Below, in pieces: positions 1 to 6,770 of a DNA stretch of 8,454 nt. Positions within the stretch are counted from its first letter, which is position 1, and the number at the start of each line of letters is the position of its first letter. The notes beneath the pieces are model-generated. The model saw nothing but the letters and a program-made list of their open reading frames with translations, was not told where the DNA came from and made no database searches. Source of the stretch: Candidatus Terrybacteria bacterium RIFCSPLOWO2_01_FULL_58_14 (GTDB lineage Bacteria > Patescibacteriota > Minisyncoccia > Terrybacterales > 2-01-FULL-58-14). Made by a program: the position numbers and the translations under genes. The stretch is taken from contig MHSZ01000020.1 in NCBI GenBank assembly GCA_001824745.1, forward strand, positions 5,689 through 14,142, written 5' to 3'.

Positions 1-625
1 CCGGCATACTGCCGCTTTCCTGCGCTTCGGGATTATAAAGCCGCCACAGAAGTTCGAGGATCTCCTCTGTGGCGAGCATCGTGGCGCGCAGCCCCACCTG
101 GTGGAGGTTCTGTGCGGTAAACTCGACGCGTTGGAGAAGTTGCGCGCGTCCGGCGGCGAACTGCGGAATATCCACTTCTCGGCGCCGCGACCCTCCAAAA
201 AGCGACGAGGCGGCAGAGAGCACCCCGCCGGTTTCTTGCCGCGCTTTCAGGCCCGAGAAAGAAACGATGATGTAGAACTGCTTTGTCATAATGTTCGCCT
301 CGGATACGAACGAGCGGATGAACTCGATATATTCCTCTGTTTGTGTTCGGAGGAGATCGTTATCTTGCCGTTCTGCGCGTGCCGACAAATCTTTGAGGTA
401 CGGATCGACGTTCATTTTCCTCGAGTGGATGAGGATCTGGAGGTCGAAGTCCAGCGAATTGAGGAAGTTCTGGAACGCATAGGTGATGGCGTCTTGCTCT
501 TCCTGCGATTTGAGCCCGAAGTTGATTGCGGAAACCATGAGGATCGCGCGGAGGTCTCCGCCGCGGAGTATCACCACACCATCGCGGATGTGGTCGAACT
601 GGAGGAAGTCCTGGGTCGAAGGCAT
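1..625 (-). CDS. TraC/VirB4-N-terminal-like protein of a type IV secretion system (3' end missing)
   Basis: The frame is open from an ATG at 625 to the left edge, giving 208 residues with no stop, so the C-terminus lies outside the window. The protein starts MPSTQDFLQFDHIRDGVVIL, then has an alternating hydrophobic/charged alpha-beta pattern (ILMVSAINF, FDLQILIHSR, KQFYIIVSFSG) with a helical charged segment between. This resembles the N-terminal domain of VirB4/TraC proteins, which sits at the base of the secretion channel next to the ATPase. No Walker A motif occurs in the visible part, so this is either the start of a full VirB4 or a separate TraC-like subunit with the ATPase encoded downstream. 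Placement directly after prgI fits the PrgI-VirB4 order of Gram-positive-type conjugation operons. There are no transmembrane segments; a cytoplasmic, membrane-associated location is expected. The ATG is preceded by CCACC with no Shine-Dalgarno motif. The family call rests on recalled similarity and context. Confidence 0.72.
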   Translation of the reverse strand, partial: MPSTQDFLQFDHIRDGVVILRGGDLRAILMVSAINFGLKSQEEQDAITYAFQNFLNSLDFDLQILIHSRKMNVDPYLKDLSARAERQDNDLLRTQTEEYIEFIRSFVSEANIMTKQFYIIVSFSGLKARQETGGVLSAASSLFGGSRRREVDIPQFAAGRAQLLQRVEFTAQNLHQVGLRATMLATEEILELLWRLYNPEAQESGSMP

Positions 626-628
626 GGT

Positions 629-683
629 GGAATAGAATAAGGAATTTGGCCTGCTCGGCTAGAGAATCTAGAATTTGGAATAG
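629..683. repeat. degenerate 7-bp repeat cluster between prgI and the TraC-like gene
   Basis: The 76-bp gap between the prgI stop (702) and the next start (625) contains several copies of a heptamer RGAATYT on the plus strand: GGAATAG at 629-635, GGAATTT at 641-647, then AGAATCT at 663-669, AGAATTT at 670-676 and GGAATAG at 677-683 in perfect 7-bp register. It is the same heptamer family as the one upstream of prgI at 1129-1197. Unlike that locus, all copies here have the same orientation, so no long hairpin is predicted. Function unknown. Confidence 0.7.
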
Positions 684-701
684 GCGAAGTTTCGAGTCCG
701 T

Positions 702-1115
702 CTACGGGACTGGGCGACGGATGCGGCGCTGCACGTCGAGCGCTAGGGCAACTTCGTGGAGCTTCGTGCGCGTCTCTGCGCGCTTCGGCTGCTGCTCTAA
801 CACCTTCTCCTTGGCGGGAGCAGCGGGGGCCCTGGGGCGCTCCTTTTGCCAAAAGAATCTGCGCGGATTGAAGTTGTAGCGCCAAATAGAGAAAAGGAAG
901 ATACTGAAGGACCGCTGATTGATGCGGACAAAGGAGAGTGCTACTGCGAGGCCGACCACAAGAAGACCGAGCGGGATCGCAATAGCGGATGTGAAGAAGG
1001 CGTTGGCGACGACCGCAGCAACAATGCCTGCGGCGAGCACGACAAATTGCTTCCAGGTGAGGCCGGCGATGACGCGGTCCTCCACGTCGAGGAATTTGGG
1101 GACTTTCACCTGCAT
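702..1115 (-). CDS. PrgI-family type IV secretion membrane protein
   Basis: A 137-residue protein that matches the PrgI family pattern. It opens with a short polar stretch MQVKVPKFLDVEDRVIAGLT, followed by WKQF, two adjacent hydrophobic membrane segments (about residues 23-41 and 44-62) and the cytosolic segment with RSF...IWRYNFNPRRFFW (about 68-89). PrgI is a small inner-membrane component of Gram-positive conjugation machines, normally encoded just before the VirB4-like ATPase, as it seems to be here. After the conserved core comes a roughly 45-residue Arg/Lys/Ala/Pro-rich tail (92-137, ending RRIRRPVP), probably cytosolic and basic. The ATG at 1115 starts exactly where the family's N-terminal motif begins; no Shine-Dalgarno sequence is visible. 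It is separated from the preceding gene by 112 bp and from the following gene by 76 bp, both repeat-bearing gaps, unlike the tight packing upstream. The family assignment is strong; its exact role in this organism is inferred. Confidence 0.88.
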   Translation of the reverse strand: MQVKVPKFLDVEDRVIAGLTWKQFVVLAAGIVAAVVANAFFTSAIAIPLGLLVVGLAVALSFVRINQRSFSIFLFSIWRYNFNPRRFFWQKERPRAPAAPAKEKVLEQQPKRAETRTKLHEVALALDVQRRIRRPVP

Positions 1116-1128
1116 ACTTCGGGAAACA

Positions 1129-1149
1129 GGAATCTAGAATCTAGAATCT
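1129..1149. repeat. tandem heptamer array, left arm (3 units)
   Basis: Three perfect-register 7-bp units: GGAATCT once, then AGAATCT twice. It forms the left arm of the inverted repeat upstream of prgI and belongs to the same RGAATYT family as the units at 629-683. Confidence 0.8.
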
Positions 1150-1176
1150 GGAAGTGCGTGACGGAGAGGATATTCA

Positions 1177-1197
1177 AAATTCCAGATTCCAAATTCC
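1177..1197. repeat. tandem heptamer array, inverted right arm (3 units)
   Basis: Read on the minus strand this is GGAATTT, GGAATCT, GGAATTT in perfect 7-bp register. It is the inverted partner of 1129-1149. The fact that the two arms differ only by transitions suggests repeat expansion or inversion followed by drift, or selection to keep pairing in RNA. Confidence 0.8.
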
Positions 1198-1227
1198 TCG
1201 GAGATTCCTAGCATGTAACATGACGCA

Positions 1228-1989
1228 TCAGCGTGGATTTTGCGGTGGCTGTGGAGGACGGAGGTTGATGGTGTTGCTTTGTATCGCTTGAGGCGGTGAG
1301 GCGGCCGCACCCCGAGAGGATTGAGGATTGAGGATCGGGGACCCCGAACCACCCCGCAACGGCGGAGGGTACGGGGCAGGTTGGGGACGAGGTGGTTGTG
1401 GTGGTTGCGGTGAAGATTGGGGTGGCGGTGCGGTTCGGGGCGGTGGAGTAAATGATGATGGCGTGCGCGGCGCAGAGGGAGGCGATTGCCGCGGGGGGCC
1501 CGGCGGAGGAGGCGTGGGTCTCTGTGGAGGGACGAAGTTTCGAAGCGGAGGCGGTGCCGGGGAAGCAGTGGGGCGAGGACTCATCGGGGATTGAGAATTG
1601 CCTGCCCGGCCAGGGACAGGGGGGATTGAGGATTGAGGGGAGGGCGCCGACGTGGTCGTCTGGATGCCGTGAATCCGCATGAGCTCATTCCGCACCGAAG
1701 CGAAGATTTGCGCGGATACCTCAAACGAGAGGGCGCGCGACCGGTCGAGCGGCAGCTGTAAGCGATCGGAGACCGTGCGAATGAAGAGATTGGGGTGGAG
1801 GATCCCAAGGAAGACCTCGCCAATGGCCTCGGCGAGCAGCGACCCCTTATCGGCAATCTGGTGCTTGGAAGAAATGACACCGATCATGCGTGCGACATCG
1901 GCCGATATCATTGCGCGCTGCAACGCCTCCGGAAGTTTCTGGAATCGGAGAAAACGCTCGCGTTGCTGCTCTCGCGTGAGAATCGCCAT
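1228..1989 (-). CDS. small helical domain with long proline-rich tail, T4SS-operon protein of unknown function
   Basis: A 253-residue protein in two parts. Residues 1-112 form a helical domain (MAILTREQQRERFLRFQKLP..., then FLGILHPNLF and a final helix ending NELMRIHGI) without signal peptide or membrane segment. Similar small domains are, as far as I recall, frequent in Parcubacteria proteins of unknown role. Residues about 113-253 are low complexity, roughly one third proline with Gln, Ser and Arg (runs such as PPPGPP, PPQPPRPQP). Such tails are usually disordered and can serve as spacers or docking sites. The gene starts 3 bp after the stop of the VirB6-like gene, so translational coupling is likely; a weak GGAAG lies about 10 nt upstream. 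Three spots in the tail are encoded by 7-bp GAGGATT-type DNA repeats (ILNPQSS, PQSSIPP, NSQSP in protein). Cytoplasmic location and an accessory or adaptor role are inferences. The reading frame is well supported; the function is unknown. Confidence 0.8.
   Translation of the reverse strand: MAILTREQQRERFLRFQKLPEALQRAMISADVARMIGVISSKHQIADKGSLLAEAIGEVFLGILHPNLFIRTVSDRLQLPLDRSRALSFEVSAQIFASVRNELMRIHGIQTTTSAPSPQSSIPPVPGRAGNSQSPMSPRPTASPAPPPLRNFVPPQRPTPPPPGPPRQSPPSAPRTPSSFTPPPRTAPPPQSSPQPPQPPRPQPAPYPPPLRGGSGSPILNPQSSRGAAASPPQAIQSNTINLRPPQPPQNPR
1316..1336. repeat. GAGGATT heptamer array in frame (3 units)
   Basis: GAGGATT, GAGGATT and GAGGATC lie in tandem on the plus strand. On the coding strand they encode the protein segment ILNPQSS near residue 220 of the proline-rich protein. 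A 21-bp block adds seven codons, so three heptamers keep the frame. Confidence 0.8.
1586..1599. repeat. GAGGATT-type heptamer pair in frame
   Basis: GGGGATT then GAGAATT in tandem, encoding part of NSQSP at about residue 131 of the proline-rich protein. GAGAATT overlaps in sequence with the RGAATYT family seen around prgI, suggesting the two heptamer families are related. Confidence 0.6.
1621..1641. repeat. GAGGATT-type heptamer array in frame (2-3 units)
   Basis: GGGGATT, GAGGATT and a degenerate GAGGGGA in tandem, encoding PQSSIPP at about residue 118 where the folded domain gives way to the proline-rich tail. It has the same orientation as the arrays at 1316 and 1586. Confidence 0.7.
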
Positions 1990-1992
1990 GGT

Positions 1993-4011
1993 TTACGGGC
2001 TTCCGAATATTTCTCCGCGGCGCCGTTCCTCTTCAAGCGCTGCGCGCCGTGTTGCTTCCCAGTCAATGTCAGTGCCGCGCTCTGCGCCGAGCGGTCCGCC
2101 GATCGACCCCCCCGGAGTGGCGCCGGCGGGACTTCGTCCCCCTCCCGCGCCTCTTCGCGGTTCGGGCCCCGGCGCGGGCGGCATTTCGATGCCGAGTTCG
2201 CGGGCTCCCGGAGAGTGGGCGAGGTATCCTCGAATCGAGCTATTGGTTTGGAGCGCTTCGGCATTCTCTTTGATCGCTTGCTGCAATTGATCGAAGGTTT
2301 CCTTGGTTTTCCTAGCGCCGAGCACGAGCCCTGCAAACTGCGTGCCCGTCCCGCGTTTGAGGAATTCCTGCATCGCGGGGATCTGTTTACCGTCTTTGTC
2401 CGGTACGGTAGCGGTGAGGATATCCTTGGCGCTACTTTCCGCCATGTCCGCCGTCATGCGGCGATGGGCGGTATCGCGCTCTTCTGGGTCTTGGATTTTG
2501 TGCCATGCGGCAGAGCGAATAGTCCAAGAGTCGCCCCGCTTCTTTTCCGCCGCCATGAGCTTCTGTATTTCTTCGGGGCCGACTTCTTTTTCGAGGGCGC
2601 TCAGTTGGCCATGTTTCGCGAGGTTCTCTGCGATACCGCGGCGCTGGTCGAACTCTGTCTCTGAATTGTACGATTTATAGGTCGCCAGTTTGTTTTCTAA
2701 GCTCTTACCCTCTACGTCGCGTGCGGTTTCGGCCCTCCGCGCAGCGCGACGCTCTTCTGGCTCCATTAGGGTTCGAGACAGGCCCCCTGCGCCGGGTATT
2801 CGGGCGAGAGGCGAACCCGCAAGACCTCTGCCGACTGCCCCCTGGGCTGCCGCGCCGATGCGAGAGGCGCGCAGAAGCCCAAGCGCCGCACCACCCCCCG
2901 CCGCTCCGAGTGCGACGCCGCCGACTGCAGCACCAATGGTTGCATTGGCAAACTTTGCCGCCTCGCCTGCGAGCGTCTCGGTGACCTTGATCGACATATA
3001 AAGGAAAATGAGTACCACGGCGTAGCGCATGATTTTGTCCGCTCCGCCGAGGATTGCAAGAACGGCGCCGCTGTTTGTTTCGTAGTCGCCCCAAGGAGCG
3101 TCGGGGTTGTTGAGGTAAAGAATGAGCCAGGTGCCGAGCCAGATGAAGAACACCGCGATCGGGGCAAACACCGTCCACCTGGTGAAGTCATGAAGCCATT
3201 TGTTCCAGTATGTTTCCGTTGCAGGAAGGATTGCTGCAAGAAAAGCGAGCGGCGAGAGGATCATAAGAATCCAAAGCTGCACGATGCGGTAGAGCAGTGC
3301 GAGCGCTAAGCGCGCGAAGACGTACGCGACGAAGAGTAAAAGGAAGATTGCCACGAGTCCTTGGGCGATCGATTCCATGCTGTCCGAGAGTTTTTGGAAG
3401 AGGTTATCGAAAATATTGAAATCCGATCCGGAGATGCTTGTGATCTGGAGCCCGTTGAGGAACGCTTGCCCGATGTCGTCATACTGTCCGGCAAGTTGAG
3501 TCACGAAGATACTCGTGATGCCCTGGCTGACGTTGACGGCAAATCCGGTGAAGAAGAGCGAGAAGTTGACCAGCAACGCCACGATGATGAGTTTCGGGAG
3601 GATTCGCCGGGCGTTATAGTTTTCGGGGATGTTGAGGATCGTAGCGATCGCCGAGACCAGGAGGAAGACGATGAAGAACCAGTTCGTGATGTCGCGCACC
3701 ACAGCCCAGCCGGTTTGGACGAAAGGATTCCCGAAAAACCCCACCTCTTGGCTGAAGCGGTAGACCACGAACGTGAAGAGGCCGACGATGGCCTTGGTAA
3801 GCCACCAGACCGCAATTCCCACGGACGAAACGATAAGTTGGGCCAGTGCGGTGGCTGGAGACGTGAGAATGCCGGCAACCCGATCTCCCCCGAACAGTGC
3901 GCCCGCTAACAGGCCACCGCCAATAATGGCAGCGGGGAGGAGAAAGGCGCCGGACTGCGAGTTCGACACCCGAGACGGTACATTGGGCCGGCGTGGCGAC
4001 TGAAGCGGCAT
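1993..4011 (-). CDS. VirB6/TrbL-like polytopic inner-membrane channel protein with large soluble tail
   Basis: A 672-residue protein. The first 345 residues hold about eight hydrophobic segments (near 22-40, 55-84, 110-128, 138-160, 218-240, 243-263, 281-300, 327-342), followed by a Gly/Ala-rich stretch (355-400). The order and pattern, including the paired helices around RIVQLWILMILSPLAFLAA and the following aromatic/charged loop (TYWNKWLHDFTRW), fit VirB6/TrbL-type proteins, which form the inner-membrane part of the type IV secretion channel. Residues about 415-672 are charged and helical (EPEERRAARRAETARD..., repeated Lys/Glu) with a Gly/Pro linker near 615-645, so a sizeable soluble domain, probably cytosolic, is attached. 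That makes it longer than a plain VirB6. It starts 10 bp after the preceding stop and ends 3 bp before the next start. The bases before the ATG (GATATTCTCCTT) show no Shine-Dalgarno motif, so coupling to the upstream gene is likely. The membrane topology is read by eye; orientation is not certain. Confidence 0.82.
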   Translation of the reverse strand: MPLQSPRRPNVPSRVSNSQSGAFLLPAAIIGGGLLAGALFGGDRVAGILTSPATALAQLIVSSVGIAVWWLTKAIVGLFTFVVYRFSQEVGFFGNPFVQTGWAVVRDITNWFFIVFLLVSAIATILNIPENYNARRILPKLIIVALLVNFSLFFTGFAVNVSQGITSIFVTQLAGQYDDIGQAFLNGLQITSISGSDFNIFDNLFQKLSDSMESIAQGLVAIFLLLFVAYVFARLALALLYRIVQLWILMILSPLAFLAAILPATETYWNKWLHDFTRWTVFAPIAVFFIWLGTWLILYLNNPDAPWGDYETNSGAVLAILGGADKIMRYAVVLIFLYMSIKVTETLAGEAAKFANATIGAAVGGVALGAAGGGAALGLLRASRIGAAAQGAVGRGLAGSPLARIPGAGGLSRTLMEPEERRAARRAETARDVEGKSLENKLATYKSYNSETEFDQRRGIAENLAKHGQLSALEKEVGPEEIQKLMAAEKKRGDSWTIRSAAWHKIQDPEERDTAHRRMTADMAESSAKDILTATVPDKDGKQIPAMQEFLKRGTGTQFAGLVLGARKTKETFDQLQQAIKENAEALQTNSSIRGYLAHSPGARELGIEMPPAPGPEPRRGAGGGRSPAGATPGGSIGGPLGAERGTDIDWEATRRAALEEERRRGEIFGSP

Positions 4012-4021
4012 AAGGAGAATA

Positions 4022-6058
4022 TCAGTAGCTGCGGTCGCCTAGTCGCTGGGCGCAGTAGTCGTCGAACGCTCCGCCGAAGTCATCAATCGGCCTGCGGATA
4101 GGCGCGTTAGGATCGTCAGGATCGAACGCGCCCGGTTCCTTTGCCGTGAACCACGTCGCGATGTAGCACTGCCAGTCGTTGATCGTGAAGCGGTACTCGA
4201 CAGGATTTCTGCGCGCCTCGTACATCTCGAGCACGCGGTCGTACCAATCGTTAGTCGCAAAATCTCGGCCGAGGTGCTTGTCGCGGATATTGTCTCCGGA
4301 ATTTGGCGTAACGCGGAAACGGTCTAGGGTATACCGAAAGTCGCCGAGTCCGGTCACCTCGCCGGTTTTTTCGTTTCCCAGCGAGACATAGGCACTTTCG
4401 TCTTCGAAGGGCGCGGGAAGACCGCTACCGGGCGTGGCACCAGCACTTGTGCCGATGAGCCGCGCATCCGGAGCCGAGCGGAAATCGGCGGCCGGCTTGA
4501 GCCATGGATCGAGCAAGAGGCATTGCCCGAGATTATTACAGACGCTCCGTTCGTCTTGTTGGCCGAGCGTGGAGACGAGGTTATAGCGGCCAAGAATATC
4601 CGTAGGCGTCTGGTCGGCGTCCAGGTACAGGAACCCCTGGCCCGCAAGATCGAAGGTGGCCTGTGTTGCCGCCTGCATTTTTTGGAGCAGCACGACGGCG
4701 GGCGAAACGATGTATTCGGTGTTGAGGTAGATTTGCGTCTGAGAGCCGTCGTCGCCGGGGCTTCCCGGGACGCGCGTGAGCTGGGTACTTTGCACATAGA
4801 GGTTTTCCGGCCGAAGGCCCTGGCCGATTTGGTAGTTGAGCTGGTGGAGTTGTGCGATGAGGCCGCCGGCGCCGACTGCTTGACCCACCACGGTATTGGC
4901 AAGGCCCTCGAGTGTATTGGACGAACTTTCGACGAACGCCGCGTCCATTTCTTCGAATGTCGCGTTCGTGGAGCTGATGAGGGTGCGGCCAAGTACCGGC
5001 AGCGAGAGGATATTGCGGACCATGCGTATTGCCTCCGCGACGGTCGGGTATGGTGCTGTTGCGCGCGCGACGTGGGCCACCTGGAGTGCTGCGGTGAGGG
5101 GCGTTGGCGAACGATAGTTCGCCATGACGCCGTCGCAGAGTTTTTTCACGCGATTATAGGCCTCGGTTCGGTCCGCGGCGTCGGGCGGAAAGCTGTCCAC
5201 GCTGTCGCGGATGCCGTCGAAGAAGGTGTTGCCAAAGGTCGGATCGTCCGGCCCGAAGGGATTTTCGTTGTCGCCGATATTGTAGGAATGGCCGGAATAA
5301 AGGTAGGTGATGATGGTATTTTTCAGCTTTCGGAGGTTGTTGATCGTCACCTTGGTGTCGTCGGCATTGCACTCCCGGTCATTCTCGTTGCCGGGTTGGC
5401 GGCCGTAGGTGCATTTTGGCTGGGTATTGCCGAGAGCATCGAGAAAGAAATTCCAGTGGTTCCCTTCTCCATCCGAGAGCCGGAACTCGTCGGGTCCGGG
5501 AATACCGGAGAAGAGGTTGCGCCCCGCCTGGTCCCAGATCACATAGTTGATACTGCATGCCGCAACCATACGCGCGACGGTTGCAGGTTCTCCGTTGAGG
5601 TACTCGAGCGGATCGTTAATGATACGGCTTCCGGTGATGGGAACGATGACCGGAGGTTCTCCCTGCGGGTTGGCACCGTCGTTTGCAGAGAGGCGTTGGT
5701 CTTTTACGCCACCTTCAAAAACAGCGAGACCGAATCCACGGAGCTCTTCCTGCGTTTCCTGGAAGAGTTTATTGACGTCTTCCCGCGCCTTCTCGATTTT
5801 CTGGAGTTCGAAAGCCGCGGTGAAATCCTCCTGCCGGCGCTGGAGCGTATTGAAGAGGTCGAAGAGGAAACGTTCCAGCGACCGCTCGTAATCGGTACCC
5901 GCGTCAATCTGCACCACCCATACGGGAACCGCCGCATGCGCAGATAAAGGAATGCCTCCCGCGATGAGCATCGCAAGAAACACCAGCGCAGGAACACTGC
6001 GTCGAATCGTATGGCGAATTCGGCTAAGAGGAGATAGGCGAAGCGTTTTCGCCATCAT
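4022..6058 (-). CDS. exported 678-residue T4SS-operon protein of unknown family
   Basis: The protein has a basic N-terminus, a hydrophobic core (about 21-38) and a likely signal peptidase site at SAHA-A (about 42/43), so it is exported. Residues 55-110 are rich in Glu/Lys/Gln/Leu heptads (LERFLFDLFNTLQRRQEDF...) and look like a coiled coil. The remainder is mixed, with aromatic-rich loops and eight cysteines (for example AACSINY, PKCTYGR, RECNAD, VCNNLGQC, DWQCYIA, DYCAQ) that could form disulfides outside the membrane. I do not recognise a catalytic motif. It ends 10 bp before the VirB6-like gene. VirB5, a minor pilus/adhesin subunit, usually precedes VirB6, so a surface or pilus-tip role is possible, but no sequence evidence ties it to VirB5. 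Tandem ATGs at 6058 and 6055 follow TGAGGG, the clearest ribosome-binding-like sequence in the cluster; it partly overlaps the preceding stop codon, so the gene is probably coupled to its neighbour. Confidence 0.82.
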   Translation of the reverse strand: MMAKTLRLSPLSRIRHTIRRSVPALVFLAMLIAGGIPLSAHAAVPVWVVQIDAGTDYERSLERFLFDLFNTLQRRQEDFTAAFELQKIEKAREDVNKLFQETQEELRGFGLAVFEGGVKDQRLSANDGANPQGEPPVIVPITGSRIINDPLEYLNGEPATVARMVAACSINYVIWDQAGRNLFSGIPGPDEFRLSDGEGNHWNFFLDALGNTQPKCTYGRQPGNENDRECNADDTKVTINNLRKLKNTIITYLYSGHSYNIGDNENPFGPDDPTFGNTFFDGIRDSVDSFPPDAADRTEAYNRVKKLCDGVMANYRSPTPLTAALQVAHVARATAPYPTVAEAIRMVRNILSLPVLGRTLISSTNATFEEMDAAFVESSSNTLEGLANTVVGQAVGAGGLIAQLHQLNYQIGQGLRPENLYVQSTQLTRVPGSPGDDGSQTQIYLNTEYIVSPAVVLLQKMQAATQATFDLAGQGFLYLDADQTPTDILGRYNLVSTLGQQDERSVCNNLGQCLLLDPWLKPAADFRSAPDARLIGTSAGATPGSGLPAPFEDESAYVSLGNEKTGEVTGLGDFRYTLDRFRVTPNSGDNIRDKHLGRDFATNDWYDRVLEMYEARRNPVEYRFTINDWQCYIATWFTAKEPGAFDPDDPNAPIRRPIDDFGGAFDDYCAQRLGDRSY

Positions 6059-6061
6059 CCC

Positions 6062-6766
6062 TCATGGTAGCACACCGCTTGGAAGGGCAATATTGTGCTG
6101 TTCCACTATTCGGCGGAGTTCTCCGGTGACCGAAGCGGCATCTGCGGCAATGGATGATCGTTCTGGCGAGTTCCACGCCTCCAGCACGCCTCCCGGGGAA
6201 CCGTTTCGGGCTCGCTTGAGGAGTTCGAGATACGAGGAGATGGCTCGAGCGCTCTGTTCGTGTGTTTCGCGGAGTTCGAGGGGCGGCACGAGAGCGAGGA
6301 ACGCTTCGCGCTGCCGCTCGAGTTCGCCGACAATGCGATCGAGCCCTTCGGTACTCCCCTGCTCTGCTGTTGCGAGTGCTAAACCCATGCGCGAGGGGTC
6401 GGAAGCAAAGCCGATGTCGGACGATGCGACGAGATAGCGGTAGATCGAGCGCGCGGGTTCGTTCTCGGGTTCCCGGGAGGAGGCCCGTTGCGGAGAGTCG
6501 GTTGTAAGCGAGGGAGCGGTTCCTGTGTTCGGGAGGGTGAAGTGGGGATCCACTGCGGCAGCTCCAAACAGTTGCGCCAACAATGACGGCGGCGATTGGG
6601 TTGCCGATGGCGCCGTAGTTTCGGCAGCATCGCCCGATGCACCCGACGCCGCGGGTTGTTGGTCGCGCGCTGCGGGTTGACCGGGGAATGCTGGCGCGAA
6701 GAGTGCAGCGCTCACCGCGAGCGTTGCGATGAGCGTGGGGCGGAGTGAACCGATGATGCGGAGCAT
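6062..6766 (-). CDS. small secreted or membrane-anchored helical protein of unknown function
   Basis: Starting at the ATG at 6766, only 4 bp after the preceding stop, gives 234 residues. An upstream in-frame start at 6817 would overlap the neighbour by 47 bp and add a basic stretch before the signal sequence, so the shorter start is preferred. Residues 1-27 (MLRIIGSLRPTLIATLAVSA...) form a signal peptide or anchor. Residues 28-100 are Ala/Ser/Pro/Thr-rich linker. Residues 105-225 are predicted helical and carry the block D-x3-G-x-L...EA...P-x-E-x-R-x2-H at 143-169, which aligns without gaps to residues 201-227 of the preceding protein (9 of 27 identical). The two are therefore likely to share a helical domain and an extracytoplasmic location. 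No known family was recognised. It ends 3 bp before the next gene, which supports co-translation. Confidence 0.75.
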   Translation of the reverse strand: MLRIIGSLRPTLIATLAVSAALFAPAFPGQPAARDQQPAASGASGDAAETTAPSATQSPPSLLAQLFGAAAVDPHFTLPNTGTAPSLTTDSPQRASSREPENEPARSIYRYLVASSDIGFASDPSRMGLALATAEQGSTEGLDRIVGELERQREAFLALVPPLELRETHEQSARAISSYLELLKRARNGSPGGVLEAWNSPERSSIAADAASVTGELRRIVEQHNIALPSGVLP

Positions 6767-6770
6767 GCCA

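Larger units (their letters stand above)
1128..1198 (-). promoter_or_regulatory. long mRNA hairpin made of inverted heptamer repeats upstream of prgI
   Basis: The left arm at 1129-1149 is one GGAATCT followed by two AGAATCT units. The right arm at 1177-1197, read on the minus strand, is GGAATTT, GGAATCT, GGAATTT. The arms match at 17 of 21 positions. All four differences are of the kind that give G-U wobbles in the minus-strand transcript, so the operon mRNA can form an uninterrupted 21-bp stem (22 with the 1128/1198 pair) around a loop of about 27 nt. The hairpin lies between the stop of the proline-rich gene (1228) and the prgI start (1115). It has no downstream U-run, so it is not a standard intrinsic terminator. 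It could stabilise or process the mRNA or tune prgI expression; that role is inference. Confidence 0.6.

Noticed and set aside
101..640. Plus-strand open frame of 179 codons
   Set aside because: Antisense to the TraC-like frame, which is open over the full 625 bp and has the expected protein pattern next to prgI.
695..711. Short inverted repeat AGTCC/GGACT overlapping the prgI stop codon
   Set aside because: Only a 5-bp stem with a 7-nt loop and no T-run; not convincing as a terminator.
629..1197. Possible CRISPR or mobile cassette formed by the repeats around prgI
   Set aside because: Units are 7 bp, without regular spacers, transposase or target duplications, and prgI is a core operon gene.
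1370..1450. G-rich plus-strand tract as a possible G-quadruplex
   Set aside because: Mostly GG runs with few GGG or longer, and it is explained by proline codons on the coding strand.
1795..2664. Plus-strand open frame of 289 codons
   Set aside because: Crosses the junction of two well-supported minus-strand genes and has no domain or start signal.
4523..5947. Long plus-strand open frame (474 codons) opposite the exported 678-residue gene
   Set aside because: It lies wholly antisense to a gene with a convincing signal peptide and operon spacing; such frames are common in GC-rich coding DNA and its product shows no domain.
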